A stretch of DNA of 64,000 nucleotides, taken from positions 124,001 to 188,000 of the forward strand of contig NZ_ABVL01000011.1 of the NCBI RefSeq assembly GCF_000173075.1. The letters are read 5' to 3'. Made by a program: the position numbers and the translations under genes. Positions within the stretch are counted from its first letter, which is position 1, and every line of letters starts with the position of its first letter. The notes under the pieces are model-generated. The model searched no databases and had not been told where the DNA came from. It saw only the letters and a list, made by a program, of their open reading frames with translations. Below are positions 23,766-30,594 of the stretch, piece after piece. The stretch comes from Chthoniobacter flavus Ellin428. Its GTDB lineage: Bacteria; Verrucomicrobiota; Verrucomicrobiia; Chthoniobacterales; Chthoniobacteraceae.

Positions 23766-25466
23766 TTACTGCTGGGTCGTCTGCGCCGGTTGGTGAAACT
23801 TCCAGGCCACGCTGCCATCGACCGGGATCGTCCAGAAGGCTTTGGGCGCTACTTCGCCTTTGACGATCCACTCCGGCGCGTTGACGAGACGGGTGGATAC
23901 CGAGCTCTTTTCCGCATCGGTCGTGAGTTCCCAATGCAATTGCGGAAAGACCACGGATTGCCGCGTCTCGAGCGGGCGCCCCTCGGCGAGTCGTGCGCGC
24001 GCCTCCCGGATGAGTTCCGTCTGTTCGCGCAGGAGCAAGGTGGCATGAATGCGCATCGCCGCGCGAACGATATTGCATTCCAACTCGCTGGGGTTCGCTT
24101 GTGAGATCGCTTCATGCAGGCTGGCACCCAGGTCGGGCCGCGTGATCGTTTCCGGCGACTTCAAGATGGCGGCGTGCTCGGCATCGTTCAGGGCGGCGAC
24201 AGCCGAACGACGATAAGCCAGAGGCTGGGCCGCCATCCGTCTGATCCATCGCGGGAGAAAAGCCATCCTGGACTGAGGATCATCAGCCAGCACATTGCTG
24301 GTCTGAAAGGAGAACCGCAGTAGACCCCACGCCTCGACCTGCATGCTTCGCAAGAGTGCGGCGCGGTAAAATTCAGTGTCTTGAGCAATCGCGGCGAATC
24401 CATTCTCGGACGAGGCGGGAAGGCGGACCTGCTTTTCCGAAAGCAACGCATCCACCGCAATGCCGATCATCAATGACACCAGTGTCGGATTTCGCCGGAT
24501 TCCGTCGGCGACGCGCAGCCCTGCATTGATTGCGCGCGTGGCCCCTTCCTGGTCACCGTTGGATAATCGTCGCAACGCATCGGCGGCCGCCACCTGAGCG
24601 AATTTGCGAACGCCGAGAAAATTCGGCACGCTCAATTGATATCCGTCATGAAGATCGGTGCTCCAGGTAGGCGGTTCCGCGGCGAGTATTTTCCGGTAAC
24701 AGGCGTCCATGGTCGGCGCCATGCTTTGGAGCCGGCTCACGGTCTGTAGAGAGAGATCGAGATCGTCTGTGGGCGGATATTCTCTGAGCGATTTGACGGC
24801 CTCATCAACGAGAGCCGTAGGGCCTTTTGCGTTCCCAATCTCCGGCTCCTGCGCTGCCGCGGGAGTGCCATCCTTGTAATAGCGGGTACCGATTTCTTCT
24901 CTGAGGATCTTGCGCAGCACTTCCGAGCCGCCATTTTCACGATCTGCGACGAATGTCTTTTCAATGTCCGCCATCGGCAGGCCGATTTCGTTCCAACGCG
25001 CCTCGGCGCGGGCGGCGATCGACTTGGTCTTCAGTTCATAACAGCCTAGGAATATCCCGATGAGCACCGCCGGAACGGCGAGGGTGATCCCGATGCCCCG
25101 AAGGGTCGCCCAGCGTGGATAAGATCGCGTCTTAATAACGACTCCCGTCGCGAGCAAGGCGGCTACACCGAAGGATACCCGAAGCTTCGGCGTTTCTTCG
25201 GGGTGCGCTTCGATCCGCCCTTGGGCGATGACCGATGTCGCGAACCAAACGAGAACGGTGATCGTCGCAGCGAAAGCCTTTCCGAAGCGGGATTCGAGAT
25301 CGTCCGAGCCGGAGATGGCAGTCAGCCAGGCGGCCAGCAAAAGTACCGCAGTTAACGCGCCGACAGTGATTGGGTCAGTGAGATCCCCGCCAGCGGCTGT
25401 GGCCAGCAACCACGAAACCCCACCTAGAACCAGCCAAACCGGCAGCGCGCGCAGGAACGATGTCAT
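23766..25466 (-). CDS. Membrane protein of unknown function, antisense to the tRNA array
   Basis: 566 residues. The first 165 residues hold about five hydrophobic helices (LPVWLVLGGVSWLLATAAG, ALTAVLLLAAWLTAI, FAATITVLVWFATSVIA, VAALLATGVVI, GIGITLAVPAVLIGIFLG). The remaining 400 residues are soluble and mostly helical, with no motif I recognise (includes ALRRLSNGDQEGATRAINAG and MRIHATLLLREQTELIREA). It lies between the first and second tRNA blocks on the opposite strand; its stop is only 10 nt from the minihelix. It may have been inserted into a once continuous array. Function unknown. Confidence 0.7.
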   Translation of the reverse strand: MTSFLRALPVWLVLGGVSWLLATAAGGDLTDPITVGALTAVLLLAAWLTAISGSDDLESRFGKAFAATITVLVWFATSVIAQGRIEAHPEETPKLRVSFGVAALLATGVVIKTRSYPRWATLRGIGITLAVPAVLIGIFLGCYELKTKSIAARAEARWNEIGLPMADIEKTFVADRENGGSEVLRKILREEIGTRYYKDGTPAAAQEPEIGNAKGPTALVDEAVKSLREYPPTDDLDLSLQTVSRLQSMAPTMDACYRKILAAEPPTWSTDLHDGYQLSVPNFLGVRKFAQVAAADALRRLSNGDQEGATRAINAGLRVADGIRRNPTLVSLMIGIAVDALLSEKQVRLPASSENGFAAIAQDTEFYRAALLRSMQVEAWGLLRFSFQTSNVLADDPQSRMAFLPRWIRRMAAQPLAYRRSAVAALNDAEHAAILKSPETITRPDLGASLHEAISQANPSELECNIVRAAMRIHATLLLREQTELIREARARLAEGRPLETRQSVVFPQLHWELTTDAEKSSVSTRLVNAPEWIVKGEVAPKAFWTIPVDGSVAWKFHQPAQTTQQ

Positions 25467-25610
25467 CGGCCGCTTTCATAGCAACTCAGGTGCCGTATTT
25501 CGATTCGAAACCGCTTCAGTTTCCCGCCATCAACCATCTTTACATTAGCCTCCCGCCACTCCTCGAGTCGGCGTCCGGAGGAAATCCCTTTCGCCTGTGG
25601 CGAACCAGCT

Positions 25611-25685
25611 GTGGCCGTAGCTCAAGAGTTAGAGTTCCTGGCTGTGAACCAGGAGATTCGGGTGCGATTCCCGACGGCCACCCCA
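25611..25685 (+). tRNA. tRNA-His (GTG), second copy
   Basis: Acceptor GTGGCCG/CGGCCAC, D stem GCTC/GAGT, anticodon stem CCTGG/CCAGG with loop CTGTGAA, T arm TCGGG-TGCGATT-CCCGA (G55), C73, CCA. The -1 position is T, so G-1 is not encoded. Confidence 0.85.
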
Positions 25686-25699
25686 TCACTAAAACACAA

Positions 25700-25839
25700 G
25701 CGCGCGATGCCAAAGAAGTCGCGGCGGCGGACTGCAACTCCGCTCTTACCCGGTGCGAACGCCAAGCGCGGAAGCGCCATGCCGAACCGCGGAGCGCATC
25801 CCGCATGCCGCCGGAGCGGCAATCCGGGCGCGCGCTCCA
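25700..25839 (+). tRNA. tRNA-Cys (GCA) with 63-nt insertion in the T loop
   Basis: Acceptor GCGCGCG (25700-25706) pairs perfectly with CGCGCGC (25829-25835), followed by U73 and CCA, the Cys identity end. D stem GCC/GGC, anticodon stem GCGGA/TCCGC with loop CTGCAAC. T stem CCCGG (25749-25753) pairs with CCGGG (25824-25828), but the loop between them is 70 nt long instead of 7. Removing about 63 nt (25758-25820, exact borders ambiguous by a few bases) leaves TGCGAAT, the same loop as other array members. This looks like an intron or a large insertion. Confidence 0.75.
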
Positions 25840-25857
25840 CTTTCATACCATCAAAAC

Positions 25858-25933
25858 GCTCCCGTAGCTCAATGTAGAGAGCACCGCGCTTCGAACGCGG
25901 CGGTTGCAGGCGAAACTCCTGCCGGGAGCACCA
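25858..25933 (+). tRNA. tRNA-Arg (TCG)
   Basis: Acceptor GCTCCCG/CGGGAGC, D stem GCTC/GAGC, anticodon stem CCGCG/CGCGG with loop CTTCGAA, T stem GCAGG/CCTGC with odd loop CGAAACT, A73, CCA. Confidence 0.83.
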
Positions 25934-26004
25934 CTTCATTTTTTCCCGGTGGAGCCCGACCAGCAGACGCCGCCGGGAAACATTTATCCCAAACAGGGGA
26001 GATT

Positions 26005-26076
26005 GCTCTCGTAGCCCAACGCAGAGGCAGCCGGCTTAAACCCGGTCCAGTGTCGGTGCAACCCCGACCGGGAGCA
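26005..26076 (+). tRNA. tRNA-Leu (TAA) with short variable loop
   Basis: Acceptor GCTCTCG/CGGGAGC, anticodon stem GCCGG/CCGGT with loop CTTAAAC, 5-nt variable loop, T arm GTCGG-TGCAACC-CCGAC (G55), A73; CCA not encoded. Confidence 0.78.
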
Positions 26077-26088
26077 TCCCCAAAACAG

Positions 26089-26164
26089 ACCCCCGTAGTC
26101 CAAGAGCAGAGACATCCGCCTCAAAAGCGGAAAAGTGTGAGTGCAAGTCTCACCGCGGGCACCA
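26089..26164 (+). tRNA. tRNA-Leu (CAA) with short variable loop
   Basis: Acceptor ACCCCCG/CGCGGGC with two mismatches, anticodon stem TCCGC/GCGGA with loop CTCAAAA, variable loop AAAGT, T arm GTGAG-TGCAAGT-CTCAC (G55), A73, CCA. Confidence 0.75.
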
Positions 26165-26165
26165 T

Positions 26166-26257
26166 GGAACGTGAACCGGACTAGCGAGCCGGGATTCTCC
26201 GCTAAAGAAATCGTCCGCCTCACAGCGGATGGGGAGCATGCCCTCCGCGTTCCGCCA
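26166..26257 (+). tRNA. tRNA-Ser (GCT), C33
   Basis: Acceptor GGAACGT/GCGTTCC, anticodon loop CCGCTAA (C33), long variable arm with stem TCCGC/GCGGA, T loop AGCATGC (G55), G73 and CCA. Confidence 0.75.
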
Positions 26258-26278
26258 ATCTCATTTCGCAATTCCAAA

Positions 26279-26353
26279 GGTCGCGTAGCCCAACCTGGCA
26301 GAGGCACGGCGTCGAGAGCGCCGCGAGTGCTGGTTCGAATCCAGCCGCGACTA
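26279..26353 (+). tRNA. tRNA-Leu (GAG) with short variable loop, C33
   Basis: Acceptor GGTCGCG/CGCGACT, anticodon stem CGGCG/CGCCG with loop TCGAGAG (C33), variable loop CGAGT, canonical T arm GCTGG-TTCGAAT-CCAGC together with G18G19, A73; no CCA. Confidence 0.78.
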
Positions 26354-26446
26354 CTATTCCGCCGCGGCGTATTTAAACGTAATATCCCGGATGCAGGGCA
26401 TCCGTATTGCTTTCTCAGAGAAGGAAATCGGAAATTGCCAACGCCC

Positions 26447-28102
26447 ATGCCGGAGAGTGCTCAGCCCAGCTACAACCTGTCCTTGAGGTGCGACTTGTGT
26501 TGTCGCACCTACTCGGCCGCCGAGGTGGTGTTGCGAGGAAAACAGAATTTTTGCCGGACTTGCGCCACGGAGCGGTCAGCCGAGTGCCTCGCCCGCTTAC
26601 GGGCGGTGAGTAAAAGATCCCGCTGGCCCGCCATCGGGTTTGCTGCTTTCTGCCTGGGTTTCGTCGGCTGGGCCACGATGACGGCCACGGGATTCTCGCC
26701 TTGGTATCTGCGTCGCTCGTTCCATCATTGGCTCGACTCCATCGGCACCACTACGGCGCAAACCGCGCCCGCGTCATCGGCGGAAGAGATCGAACCGGTG
26801 ACGCCGCCGTCGCCGGATCCGAGCGGGGCGGCAGCTCCGTCCGCGCCCTCCATCCAGGCCGGGGAAGTGGAAGCGCCGTGGTTCAAACATCTTTTCTCCA
26901 ATCCAAAACGCCGTTCGGTCGAAGACGCGGGCCATCTGCATCTTCTCTTTGTCATGCGACCCGGGACGGATGGTCGCATGGGGCTGACTTCCCAAATTTA
27001 TGCCACCCGGGAAGCGCCGGATAACGTGAGCGCGAAGCTCACCACCGAAGTTGGTTCGGAGATGCAGACTTCGTTCGATGAAGGACTTCGCTACGTGCGC
27101 AAGCGGTCGCGGGATTGGGAGCAGAACTTTTCCGTGCGGCTGAGTTTCGAGGATAAGTTCACTTCGAAGGATGGCGGCTCCGCCGGGACGGGCTTTACGA
27201 TCGTCATGCTGGCGGCGACCCAGGAGATTGCGCTCGACTCTTCGGTAGCGGTGACCGGCGATCTCACCGTCGACGGCACGGTGCAGCCGGTTGGCGCGGT
27301 GGTCGACAAGTTGCGTGGCGCGATCGTAGGCAAATGCAAGATCGCGCTCGTTCCCGAGCGCAATGCACGTGACGTCGTGGACTTTGCTTTGCTCGATGGC
27401 ACCTCGCCCCTTTGGGAGATGCAGATTTTCACGATCGGCACGATTGATCAGGCCCTCAGCCTGGCTCGAACCGATCGGCCCGGAGACGTCCAGCAGGCGA
27501 TTGCGCGATTCAATGCGCTCCGCGCCCGTCTGCCGGCCACGGTCACGCCAAACTATTTGCAATCGCCCATCGTGCAGACGGAATTGAAGGAAGTGCTGCG
27601 GCTCGCGCCGAATCATCTCTCCGCGGCGACACTGCTCAAGGCAGCGGAAAATCAGCTCCCAACGGAGCTGAGCCTGAACCGCTCAGTCGAGGAGATCGTT
27701 GCCGCCTCGTATTTATTCGTCAGCGATGTCGTGGGTCCCGGGGAAAGCAAAGCCCGACCGGTGGCAACCAACGACCGCGGCCTCGCCATTTTTCCCGACC
27801 GCGAGTTCAACCAGTGCATCAAGTCTTTGCAACGCGTCACGCCGATCCTGGATCCTCGCTCGCAGGACCTGAAAAGATGTTGCATCGCCTACGCGGGCGC
27901 TTTGCGTTCGATGGCCACTTATCAGCCGCCGAACACGAACGGTGTCCGCAATTGGCAGCAAATAAACTATCTGGCGCAGCGCGAAAGTGGTTTCGTTTCG
28001 CAAATGAGGGAAGATCTTCAGGAGTCGCGCTCTCGCCTGCTCCTCGCAATACGCAAGCTCGATACGGACGGCAGCCTGATGTCCGAGTTGCTCAAGAAAT
28101 AA
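26447..28102 (+). CDS. Zinc-ribbon, membrane-anchored Lon-like (S16) protease
   Basis: The start at 26447 (MPESAQPSYNL) is chosen because upstream in-frame codons lie inside tRNA genes; 551 residues. A zinc ribbon (C15, C18, C36, C39) is followed by a membrane helix (about 60-82), a Pro/Ala-rich linker, and a Lon protease fold. S245 in DGGSAGTGF and K288 in GAVVDKLRG are the catalytic Ser-Lys dyad, with the same 43-residue spacing as S679/K722 of E. coli Lon. There is no AAA domain in this protein. The C-terminal 200 residues are helical and unassigned. It sits between tRNA block two and the Ro60 leader units on the same strand. A role in controlling the island is inference. Confidence 0.8.
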   Translation: MPESAQPSYNLSLRCDLCCRTYSAAEVVLRGKQNFCRTCATERSAECLARLRAVSKRSRWPAIGFAAFCLGFVGWATMTATGFSPWYLRRSFHHWLDSIGTTTAQTAPASSAEEIEPVTPPSPDPSGAAAPSAPSIQAGEVEAPWFKHLFSNPKRRSVEDAGHLHLLFVMRPGTDGRMGLTSQIYATREAPDNVSAKLTTEVGSEMQTSFDEGLRYVRKRSRDWEQNFSVRLSFEDKFTSKDGGSAGTGFTIVMLAATQEIALDSSVAVTGDLTVDGTVQPVGAVVDKLRGAIVGKCKIALVPERNARDVVDFALLDGTSPLWEMQIFTIGTIDQALSLARTDRPGDVQQAIARFNALRARLPATVTPNYLQSPIVQTELKEVLRLAPNHLSAATLLKAAENQLPTELSLNRSVEEIVAASYLFVSDVVGPGESKARPVATNDRGLAIFPDREFNQCIKSLQRVTPILDPRSQDLKRCCIAYAGALRSMATYQPPNTNGVRNWQQINYLAQRESGFVSQMREDLQESRSRLLLAIRKLDTDGSLMSELLKK

Positions 28103-28131
28103 GCGACCCAGTCCCCGCAAGATTTTTTCCC

Positions 28132-28155
28132 GGTAGCGAGGTATGGGATACTTCG
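28132..28155 (+). repeat. 24-nt head of leader unit A
   Basis: First of four ungapped 24-nt heads (consensus GGYAGYGAG at the start, CTTCG at the end). Unit A continues into a tRNA-like body with T arm GTAGG-TTCGACT-CCTGC and a 3' end GCCGCCTCCA near 28199. Confidence 0.65.
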
Positions 28156-28258
28156 GCTGGTTCCTCTGGAACTAGTAGGTTCGACTCCTGCCGCCTCCAT
28201 TTTCCGGGGGCGAAACCCACACCGATTTTCTCCGGGAAAAGCTTTCATTCACTTTTGC

Positions 28259-28282
28259 GGCAGTGAGACCGGAGTTCCTTCG
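28259..28282 (+). repeat. 24-nt head of leader unit B
   Basis: Second head, 127 nt after the first. Its last 7 nt are the acceptor 5' strand of the Asn-like tRNA; CCGGAG within it pairs with CTCCGG at 28373-28378. Confidence 0.65.
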
Positions 28283-28347
28283 TAACTCAATGGTAGAGTA
28301 TGTACCTGTTAGGTACAATGTTACAGGTTCAAATCCCGTCGAATTGA
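28276..28347 (+). tRNA. tRNA-Asn-like (GTT), degenerate
   Basis: D arm ACTC-AATGGTA-GAGT with G18G19, anticodon stem TGTAC/GTACA with loop CTGTTAG, T loop TTCAAAT. The acceptor is weak (5 of 7 pairs) and no CCA is encoded. It lies within leader unit B. Confidence 0.65.
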
Positions 28348-28406
28348 GCGGCGTAATCCGCTCGATTTCAATTCTCCGGCCAGCTTTCTCCGCAAAATAC
28401 CTTTGA

Positions 28407-28430
28407 GGCAGTGAGGATGGGGTTACTTCG
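28407..28430 (+). repeat. 24-nt head of leader unit C
   Basis: Third head, 148 nt after the second. The body contains GC-rich hairpins (28457-28480) but no clear cloverleaf. Confidence 0.65.
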
Positions 28431-28516
28431 ATAGTCGATAGTCCGAGAAATCGGGCTGCGGCCTTGCCGCTTTGCGGCAGTTATCCCGCCGCTTTTCTCC
28501 TCAAATCCCTTTGCGC

Positions 28517-28540
28517 GGCAGTGAGGTCAGGGTTCCTTCG
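28517..28540 (+). repeat. 24-nt head of leader unit D
   Basis: Fourth head, 110 nt after the third. GGCAGTG at its start can pair with CATTGCC at 28623-28629, closing a 113-nt unit. The body holds a stem CTCG/CGAG resembling a D arm and CGAGG/CCTCG resembling an anticodon stem. Confidence 0.65.
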
Positions 28541-28690
28541 ACTCGAAACCGAAATGCGAGGCCATCCACCTCGACGGGCACCAACCGGCAACGCGAGATC
28601 TGTGATTTCGCACGCCACGTTCATTGCCTGATACCACCCAGGCCGGATTCTCCGCGCAATCCCCTTTTTTAGAACCACCACAACCCCGGT

Positions 28691-28705
28691 CGCGCCCTTC
28701 GCGCG
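28691..28705 (+). promoter_or_regulatory. Leader hairpin before Ro60 gene
   Basis: CGCGC-CCTTC-GCGCG, 24 nt before the start codon and directly upstream of a strong GGAGGTG ribosome-binding site. Confidence 0.5.
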
Positions 28706-28729
28706 TCCACCAACCAATGGAGGTGAACC

Positions 28730-30168
28730 ATGAAGTTCAACACCCTGCTCAAGCGCATCGCCCGCGGCAACACCACCAACCTCGCCGGCGGTTGCGCTTT
28801 CTCCCAATCGCCGAAGGCGGAGCTCGTCTCGATCCTGCTCACGGCGATGCTCGGCGACCAATTCTACCGCAGCGGCGATGCCACTGCCGCGCGGGTGAAG
28901 CAACTCGTCGCGGCCACCGAAAACAAGGCCTTCGTCGCCAAGGCCGCCATCTACGCGCGCACGCGTGCCGGCATGCGCTCGGTCTCGCACCTCGTCGCCG
29001 CCGAACTCGCGCGTGGCGTGAAGGGCGCCGCCCGTGGACGAAGCGCTTTCTACCGCGGTGTCGTCCACCGACCGGATGACAGTGCTCGAGATCCTCGCCT
29101 GCTACCTCGCGGCCTACGCGCGCCCGATCCCGAATGCCCTCAAGAAGGGCCTCGGCGCGGGCGCTCGCGGAGTTTGACGAGTACCAGCTCGCCAAGTACC
29201 GCCGCGACACGGCGGAGCTCAAGCTGGTGGATGCGGTGAATCTGCTCCATCCGCCGCACTCCGAACCGCTGCGCAAGCTCATGCGTGGTGACCTCGCTCC
29301 GGCCGCCACGTGGGAGACGAAGCTCACGCAAGCGGGTGCCCGCGGCGAGAACGAGGAGGAAGTCGCGGAGCTCAAGAGCGCCGCGTGGGAAGAGCTCATC
29401 GCCTCGCGCAAGCTCGGCTACTTCGCGCTCCTGCGAAACCTGCGCAACATTCTCGAGCAGGCTCCGCAGTGCGTGGATGCCGCGCTCGCCATGCTGGTCG
29501 ATGAGCGCCTCATCGCGAAGTCGCTCGTGCTGCCGTTCCGCTACCTCACGGCCCTCGAGGCCGTACAGTCGAGCAAGCTGCCGCGGGCCAGTGACGTGCT
29601 GCCGGCGCTCAGCGAGGCGGTCGACAAGTCGCTGGCCAATGTGCCGGCGTTCGACGGCCGCACGCTCATCGCGCTCGACGGTTCCGGCTCGATGAATGGC
29701 CGCCCGCTGGCCATTGGCTCGCTCTTCGCGGCCGTGCTGGCCAAGGCCAATGTCGGCGCCACCGTCATGGTCTTCAGCAACGATGCGGATTTCGTCGCCC
29801 TCAACCGCCGCGACTCCACGCTCACGCTCACGCGTGAGATTGCGCGTCACGCGCCGGGGGGAGGCACGAACTTCCACGCGATCTTCCAGCGCACGACCTG
29901 CGCCTACGATCGCATCGTCATCCTGTCCGACATGCAGGGCTGGATGGGCCACCAGGCGCCGACGGACACGTTCGCCGCTTACAAGCAGCGCACGGGTTGC
30001 GATCCGCATGTCTTCAGCTTCGACCTCGCCGGATACGGCACGCTCCAATTCCCGGAGCGCAACGTCTACTGCCTCGCCGGATTCTCCGACAAGGCGTTCC
30101 AGACGATGCGCTTCCTCGAGGAAGACAAGCATGCCCTCGTCCACGAAATCGAGGCCATCGAACTCTAG
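28730..30168 (+). pseudogene. rsr: TROVE-domain (Ro60/Rsr) protein, reading frame broken by indels
   Basis: Start ATG follows GGAGGTGAACC. The N-terminal frame reads KFNTLLKRIARGNTTNLAGG and FVAKAAIYARTRAGMRSVSH, typical of the TROVE HEAT-repeat ring. From about 29240 another frame continues with the rest of the ring and a von Willebrand A domain whose MIDAS motif is ALDGSGSM. Between 29030 and 29165 the homologous sequence jumps frames: KRF and FYRGVVHRPDD, then VLEILACYLAAYAR, then ALAEFDEYQ, each in a different frame. I infer three extra bases and one missing base. The intact protein would be about 478 residues. Ro60 binds Y RNAs and misfolded RNAs and helps RNA decay or repair. The indels may be assembly errors, since both halves are otherwise well preserved. 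Confidence 0.8.
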
Positions 30169-30182
30169 CGGTAGCACAAACA

Positions 30183-30228
30183 AACCAGAAGCCCGTTCGG
30201 CCCGACGCGCCGGGCGGGCTTTCTGGTT
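30183..30228 (+). terminator. Strong hairpin after Ro60 gene
   Basis: AACCAGAA-GCCCG ... CGGGC-TTTCTGGTT forms a long stem starting 15 nt after the stop codon. No long T run follows, so it could be a terminator or a processing/stability hairpin. Confidence 0.6.
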
Positions 30229-30247
30229 CCCCCCTTACACCTCTTTC

Positions 30248-30319
30248 GAACCCGAAGCTTTGATAGCGAAGCAGCCGTCTTTTAAGCGGCTGAGGAGGGT
30301 GCAAATCCCTACGGGTTCA
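30248..30319 (+). tRNA. tRNA-Lys (TTT)
   Basis: Acceptor GAACCCG/CGGGTTC, D stem GCTT/GAAGC region, anticodon stem GCCGT/GCGGC with loop CTTTTAA, T arm GAGGG-TGCAAAT-CCCTA (G55), A73; CCA not encoded. It lies between the Ro60 and Band-7 genes. Confidence 0.82.
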
Positions 30320-30359
30320 TTCCCTTTTTCGCTGGGTATTTCCGCCAGTGGCCGCCCGT

Positions 30360-30467
30360 CATCGATGGTTGCGGTTTCCGCATATCGGCTCACCCGCGAT
30401 TAAACCAGGTAATCGGCTTAAACAGCCGAGATTGGGTTCAAGCCCCAAAACAGCAACCACGCCGATG
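30360..30467 (+). ncRNA. tRNA-like RNA with extended acceptor helix, upstream of Band-7 gene
   Basis: Outer helix: CATCG/CGATG, then TGGTTGC/GCAACCA, then GTTT/AAAC, about 16 pairs with small internal loops. Inside are a D-arm-like GATT...AATC, a hairpin GGCT...AGCC and a canonical T arm TTGGG-TTCAAGC-CCCAA. The inner strand ends ACCA at 30459. It is not a standard cloverleaf. Band-7/SPFH genes of RNA-repair loci have been reported with a cognate tRNA-like RNA; this is a good candidate. Confidence 0.55.
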
Positions 30468-30594
30468 CTCCGGGCGCACTCGCGCAATCGATGAGGCCGC
30501 TTTGCGTAGCCGGCCATGGCGCCGCGTTGCCCGTGACCAGTCGATGGACACCGGCGTGGGCGCATTCCTTTCACCTCAAACTACACCCATTCCC

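Noticed and set aside
26141-26446. N-terminal extension of the Lon-like protease frame
   Set aside because: The extension runs through the Leu CAA, Ser and Leu GAG tRNA genes; the start at 26447 just before the zinc ribbon is far more likely.
28132-28540. Regularly spaced 24-nt repeats considered as a CRISPR array
   Set aside because: Only four copies, unequal spacing of 110-148 nt, several mismatches, tRNA-like content between copies and no cas genes.
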